From Maribellus luteus (GTDB lineage: Bacteria; Bacteroidota; Bacteroidia; Bacteroidales; Prolixibacteraceae): DNA of 64,000 nt. Below the pieces are notes generated by a model. It saw nothing but the letters and a program-made list of their open reading frames with translations. It was not told where the DNA came from and searched no databases. Of the stretch, positions 61,180 through 64,000 are shown in pieces. The position numbers were made by a program, and so were the translations under genes. The stretch covers positions 130,799 through 194,798 of the forward strand of contig NZ_QWGR01000007.1 in assembly GCF_003576475.1 (NCBI RefSeq), written 5' to 3'. The stretch's first letter is position 1; each line of letters begins with the position of its first letter.

Positions 61180-62469
61180 TTAAATCAGTATCGAGGCCGG
61201 AAAGACAAGCCGGAACCGATGTCTGTCATTGTTAAAAGTGTACTCCCGCTTGATGTTATATAATTTGCAAATAGAATTGACAAGTGCCAGTCCCAGCCCG
61301 GTAGACCCTGCTTTTTTGCTTCCCTGGTAAAAACGTTTAAAAATCTCTTCTTCAGGCAAAGCCCTGGTTTGTCCGCTGTTCTCAACAATCAATTCCGATT
61401 TTTGTATAAAAACACTTACCTGTCCATACTCCTGATTATGTACAAACGCATTTTTAAGAAGGTTGCGAATCAGGATATTGGAAAGGGTTTCATTCATTCG
61501 GGGTTGTAAAATGCTGCTTTCTTCAATGTTGACATCGATGTTTTGATGGGCAAAAACTTCATTAAAATCATCCAGAAGTTTTTTTGTCAGGTCGTTTATG
61601 TTGATGGTTTTTGTGTCCTGAAACTGGAAATTGTCAATTTTGGTAAGCAGAAGCAGTGTCCGGTTTAGCTTAACCAGGTGCTCCAAATCCTCTAATGTTT
61701 TTAAGATCTCTTTCAGCTGTTTCTCCGAAAGCTCAGGATCGTTCATCAACAACTCCAGCCGGTTTTTACAAACAGCCAGTGGCGTCTGTATTTCGTGCGA
61801 AGCATGGCCGATAAATAGCTTTTGCTGTTCATACATTTCCGCATTTCTCCGGGCAGTTTTCAGCATTGCTTCGTTTAAGCGTTTAAATTCTTCTACCTTG
61901 GTAGAATTGGAAAGAACAGGGATTTTTTGGCCGATAGTATAACTTCTCAGCCAGCTTAAAAGTGCGTACAAAGGCCTGAAGCTTTGGCGCAAAATCCAGA
62001 AATTAACAAGGGCAATGCTTACCAATAGCAGCAAATACAGGAAAATTATCCAATAAAGAATGGTTTCCTGTAAATCATCTTTTTCGATGGTTGGAATGGC
62101 GACGGTTAGTTCAAAAAACTGATCGTTTGAGTTCCGAAATATTGTTTTTAAGATGCGCGCCGGCTCTGTTTCTTTTTTCGACTCAATGTACACCATTTCG
62201 TCGCTGTAGCGAAAGCCTTCGTGTTGTGCGGCATACTCGTTGGTTACCGGCCGAATGAAATAGCTGTTGTTTGTTCCGTTGTTTTCCGAGGGGAGTTGCC
62301 GGCCGGCAAGTGCCAGGGTAATAATTTGTTCCGAATAATCCTCCAGCGAATCATCCGTTTCGTCGTTTATTTCATCCATCAGAATAAAATAAAAAATACT
62401 GGCCCATACAGTGAGCAAGAGAAGCAGCACTGTGGATATACGTATGGTTATTCGATGGACAAGTTTCAT
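61180..62469 (-). CDS. Sensor histidine kinase, partner of the adjacent response regulator
   Basis: A 429-residue inner-membrane kinase with membrane segments at about 13-32 and 140-160 and a periplasmic sensor between them. HisKA has the phosphoacceptor in GHASHEIQTPLAVCKNR; the ATPase part has NILIRNLLKNAFVHN (N box) and GSTGLGLALVNSI (G2). No HAMP domain is obvious by eye. Its gene is 36 bp downstream of the OmpR-type regulator, so they form an operon and, by position, a two-component system whose likely targets are the PepSY-like genes downstream. Confidence 0.92.
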   Translation of the reverse strand: MKLVHRITIRISTVLLLLLTVWASIFYFILMDEINDETDDSLEDYSEQIITLALAGRQLPSENNGTNNSYFIRPVTNEYAAQHEGFRYSDEMVYIESKKETEPARILKTIFRNSNDQFFELTVAIPTIEKDDLQETILYWIIFLYLLLLVSIALVNFWILRQSFRPLYALLSWLRSYTIGQKIPVLSNSTKVEEFKRLNEAMLKTARRNAEMYEQQKLFIGHASHEIQTPLAVCKNRLELLMNDPELSEKQLKEILKTLEDLEHLVKLNRTLLLLTKIDNFQFQDTKTININDLTKKLLDDFNEVFAHQNIDVNIEESSILQPRMNETLSNILIRNLLKNAFVHNQEYGQVSVFIQKSELIVENSGQTRALPEEEIFKRFYQGSKKAGSTGLGLALVNSICKLYNIKREYTFNNDRHRFRLVFPASILI

Positions 62470-62505
62470 TTACTTTTATATTAATGGTTACCGCAGATAC
62501 ATAAT

Positions 62506-63198
62506 TTATTCGGCAATCAGCCTGTATCCCAGGCCGTAAACCGATTTTATTTCGATGGAAGCACCTGCTTCTTTCAGTTTTTTTCGAAGGTTTTTGATTT
62601 GCGCATAAATAAAATCAAAATTGTCAACCTGGTCAATGTGGTCTCCCCAAACCGATTCAGCCAGGTTGGTTTTGTTTACCAGGTAACCCGGCCTGATCAT
62701 AAAGAAATGCAAAATGTCGTATTCTTTTCGCAACAACTCAATAGGCGTTTCATTTACATGTACTTCAAATTTATCGGGGTAAAGCTTTACGTTTCCAAGT
62801 ACAATGCTCAGTTGTCCGCCAACCTGGTTTCGGCGAATAACGCTTTTGATGCGGGCATTCAGTTCCGAGAGGTCAAAGGGCTTGGTAAGATAATCGTCGG
62901 CGCCAAGTTCCAGCCCGGCTACTTTGTCGTCCACTGAATCTTTGGCTGAAATAATGATAACATTGTCTTTCTTGTTCAGAGCCTTCAAATTCTTCAACAG
63001 CGACAAGCCGCTACCATCCGGAAGCATGATATCGAGCAGAATACAGCTGTAATCGTAATCTTCCATTTTTCTCATTGCATCCACGTATGTTTCAGCCGTT
63101 TCCACAATGTAGCGTTCCTGTGTAAGGTAGCGCTCCATAATTTCTTTTAAGGAAGGTTCGTCTTCAACAATTAATATTTTCACGCCTTTTTTATGCAA
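62506..63198 (-). CDS. OmpR/PhoB-type response regulator
   Basis: A 230-residue regulator. The receiver domain has ILIVEDEPSLKEIM, the phosphorylation Asp in YSCILLDIMLPDGSG (about residue 55), the Ser of VIIISAKDS and the Lys of YLTKPF; the C-terminal winged helix (about 135-228) has LLRKEYDILHFFM, VWGDHIDQVDNFDFIYAQI and the wing SVYGLGYRLIA. It precedes the sensor kinase gene. The trans-regulated genes are not shown by the sequence. Confidence 0.95.
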   Translation of the reverse strand: MHKKGVKILIVEDEPSLKEIMERYLTQERYIVETAETYVDAMRKMEDYDYSCILLDIMLPDGSGLSLLKNLKALNKKDNVIIISAKDSVDDKVAGLELGADDYLTKPFDLSELNARIKSVIRRNQVGGQLSIVLGNVKLYPDKFEVHVNETPIELLRKEYDILHFFMIRPGYLVNKTNLAESVWGDHIDQVDNFDFIYAQIKNLRKKLKEAGASIEIKSVYGLGYRLIAE

Positions 63199-63350
63199 AG
63201 TAAGAAATATAAAACTGAAATAATTCTGAAATATTTAAGGAGATACTGCAATCGTTCATTCACAAAAAATTAACAGGAAGGTTTTCATGTATCACTTTAG
63301 TTTCAATAACTTGCAGGTGAATTCAATTCAATTAAAGAGTTTGATGAACG

Positions 63351-64000
63351 ATGAAAACGCTCCAGAAACTGGTTGAACACACCTTGTTTCCATTGTACCT
63401 GTTTGTATTTGCTTTGGGATTGTTTTCTTTTGGCAGTTGGGATACAAGTATTTTTATTCTCGACGAAGCTAAAAATGCAGGTTGCGCCCGCGAAATGCTG
63501 GAAAATAATAGTTGGCTCGTTCCAAGCTTTAATTCGGTTTTGCGTACCGACAAGCCGCCTTTGCATTATTTTTTTATGATGCTGTCGTACAGTGTTTTTG
63601 GCGTGAATCCTTTTGCCGCCCGCCTGTTTTCTGCGGTATTCGGGGCCTTGACAATTCTTGTTAGTTTTCAGTACATCCGGCGTTTTTGTGATTTGCCAAC
63701 TGCTTTTTGGACTGCTTTTGTTCTTCTTTCCTCCATTCATTTGGCCATTCAGTTTCATTTGGCTGTTCCCGATCCGTACCTGGTTTTCTTTTTTACCTGG
63801 AGTTTGCTGGCGTTTTTCTCGGCCTTCAAAACCGGGCGAAACCGGGAGCTTGTTTTTATGTATGTGGCAATGGCTTGTGGCATCCTTTCCAAAGGTCCGG
63901 TGGCCATTTTGCTACCCGGACTGATCTTCTTACTGTTCCTGATCTTCTCCAGGAATTTTACATGGAAAGCAATCCGGAGTTTAAGGCCCCTTTGGGGATT
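63351..64000 (+). CDS. ArnT/PMT-like lipid-linked glycosyltransferase, N-terminus (cut by window edge)
   Basis: The open frame from the ATG at 63351 runs past the window end (216 codons visible). It starts with a membrane segment (LFPLYLFVFALGLFSFG), then the catalytic-loop motif ILDEAKNAGCAREMLENN with the Asp-Glu pair characteristic of GT-C enzymes, then FNSVLRTDKPPLHYFFMML with KPP, and many hydrophobic segments. ArnT-type enzymes transfer a sugar from undecaprenyl phosphate to lipid A or other acceptors. It is divergent from the response regulator. Confidence 0.88.
   Translation, partial: MKTLQKLVEHTLFPLYLFVFALGLFSFGSWDTSIFILDEAKNAGCAREMLENNSWLVPSFNSVLRTDKPPLHYFFMMLSYSVFGVNPFAARLFSAVFGALTILVSFQYIRRFCDLPTAFWTAFVLLSSIHLAIQFHLAVPDPYLVFFFTWSLLAFFSAFKTGRNRELVFMYVAMACGILSKGPVAILLPGLIFLLFLIFSRNFTWKAIRSLRPLWG

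Overview
The window looks like the chromosome of an anaerobic or facultative Bacteroidota bacterium, most plausibly a Bacteroidales/Marinilabiliales (Prolixibacteraceae-like) relative. The taxonomic rank is inference. It rests on the run rpmB-rpmG-DUF4295 gene-ftsY, promoters of the TTTG / TAnnTTTG type, starts with A-rich leaders and little Shine-Dalgarno signal, an UpxY-type NusG antiterminator heading an exopolysaccharide locus, a carboxypeptidase-like-domain TonB receptor, M56-TonB fusions, ATP-dependent PEP carboxykinase and class I fumarase. I saw no rRNA, tRNA, CRISPR array or insertion sequence.

Region 1 (1-11812, all minus strand) is the head of a surface-polysaccharide locus. In transcription order it carries an UpxY-like antiterminator, an outer-membrane barrel protein, a winged-helix/pseudo-nucleotidyltransferase regulator, a HAD phosphatase, a Wza-like export lipoprotein, a Wzc-like chain-length tyrosine kinase, UDP-glucose dehydrogenase, an SLC13 permease, two toxin-antitoxin modules, and the first 16 codons of a second nucleotide-sugar dehydrogenase at the left edge. 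The gaps from 49 to 4013 are filled with an unusual composite of degenerate 7-nt and 8-nt tandem words. A piece of the same repeat is read in frame inside ugd, and another copy lies at 37784-37976.

Region 2 (11990-30091) is mostly housekeeping: 1-Cys peroxiredoxin, L28/L33/DUF4295/FtsY, a hybrid histidine kinase with a periplasmic binding domain, a fructosamine-kinase/SIS pair, an aminotransferase, a nitroreductase, a secreted protein, pyruvate kinase, AroQ, XerD, PckA, a FUSC/YccS membrane protein and a TIGR01777 epimerase.

Region 3 (30201-43163) has two overlapping ClC-CBS genes, a Tat-exported asparaginase-type Ntn hydrolase, an RRM glycine-rich RNA-binding protein, a Cmk-like kinase, a Gfo/Idh/MocA oxidoreductase, an aldo/keto reductase, an FRG-domain protein, a small exported protein, a methyltransferase, a beta-propeller lipoprotein and PhzF.

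Region 4 (43446-64000) has a TonB-dependent receptor, sialate O-acetylesterase, fumarase, a membrane metallophosphoesterase, glutaminase divergent from an omega-amidase-like gene, and then an envelope-sensing block: TonB, TonB, BlaI-type repressor, M56 peptidase fused to a TonB C-terminal domain, TPR protein. A large inverted repeat before the second tonB exactly covers a consensus promoter and is a strong operator candidate for the BlaI-type repressor. The window ends with PAP2 phosphatase, two PepSY-like secreted proteins beside an OmpR-type two-component system, and the start of an ArnT/PMT-like glycosyltransferase.
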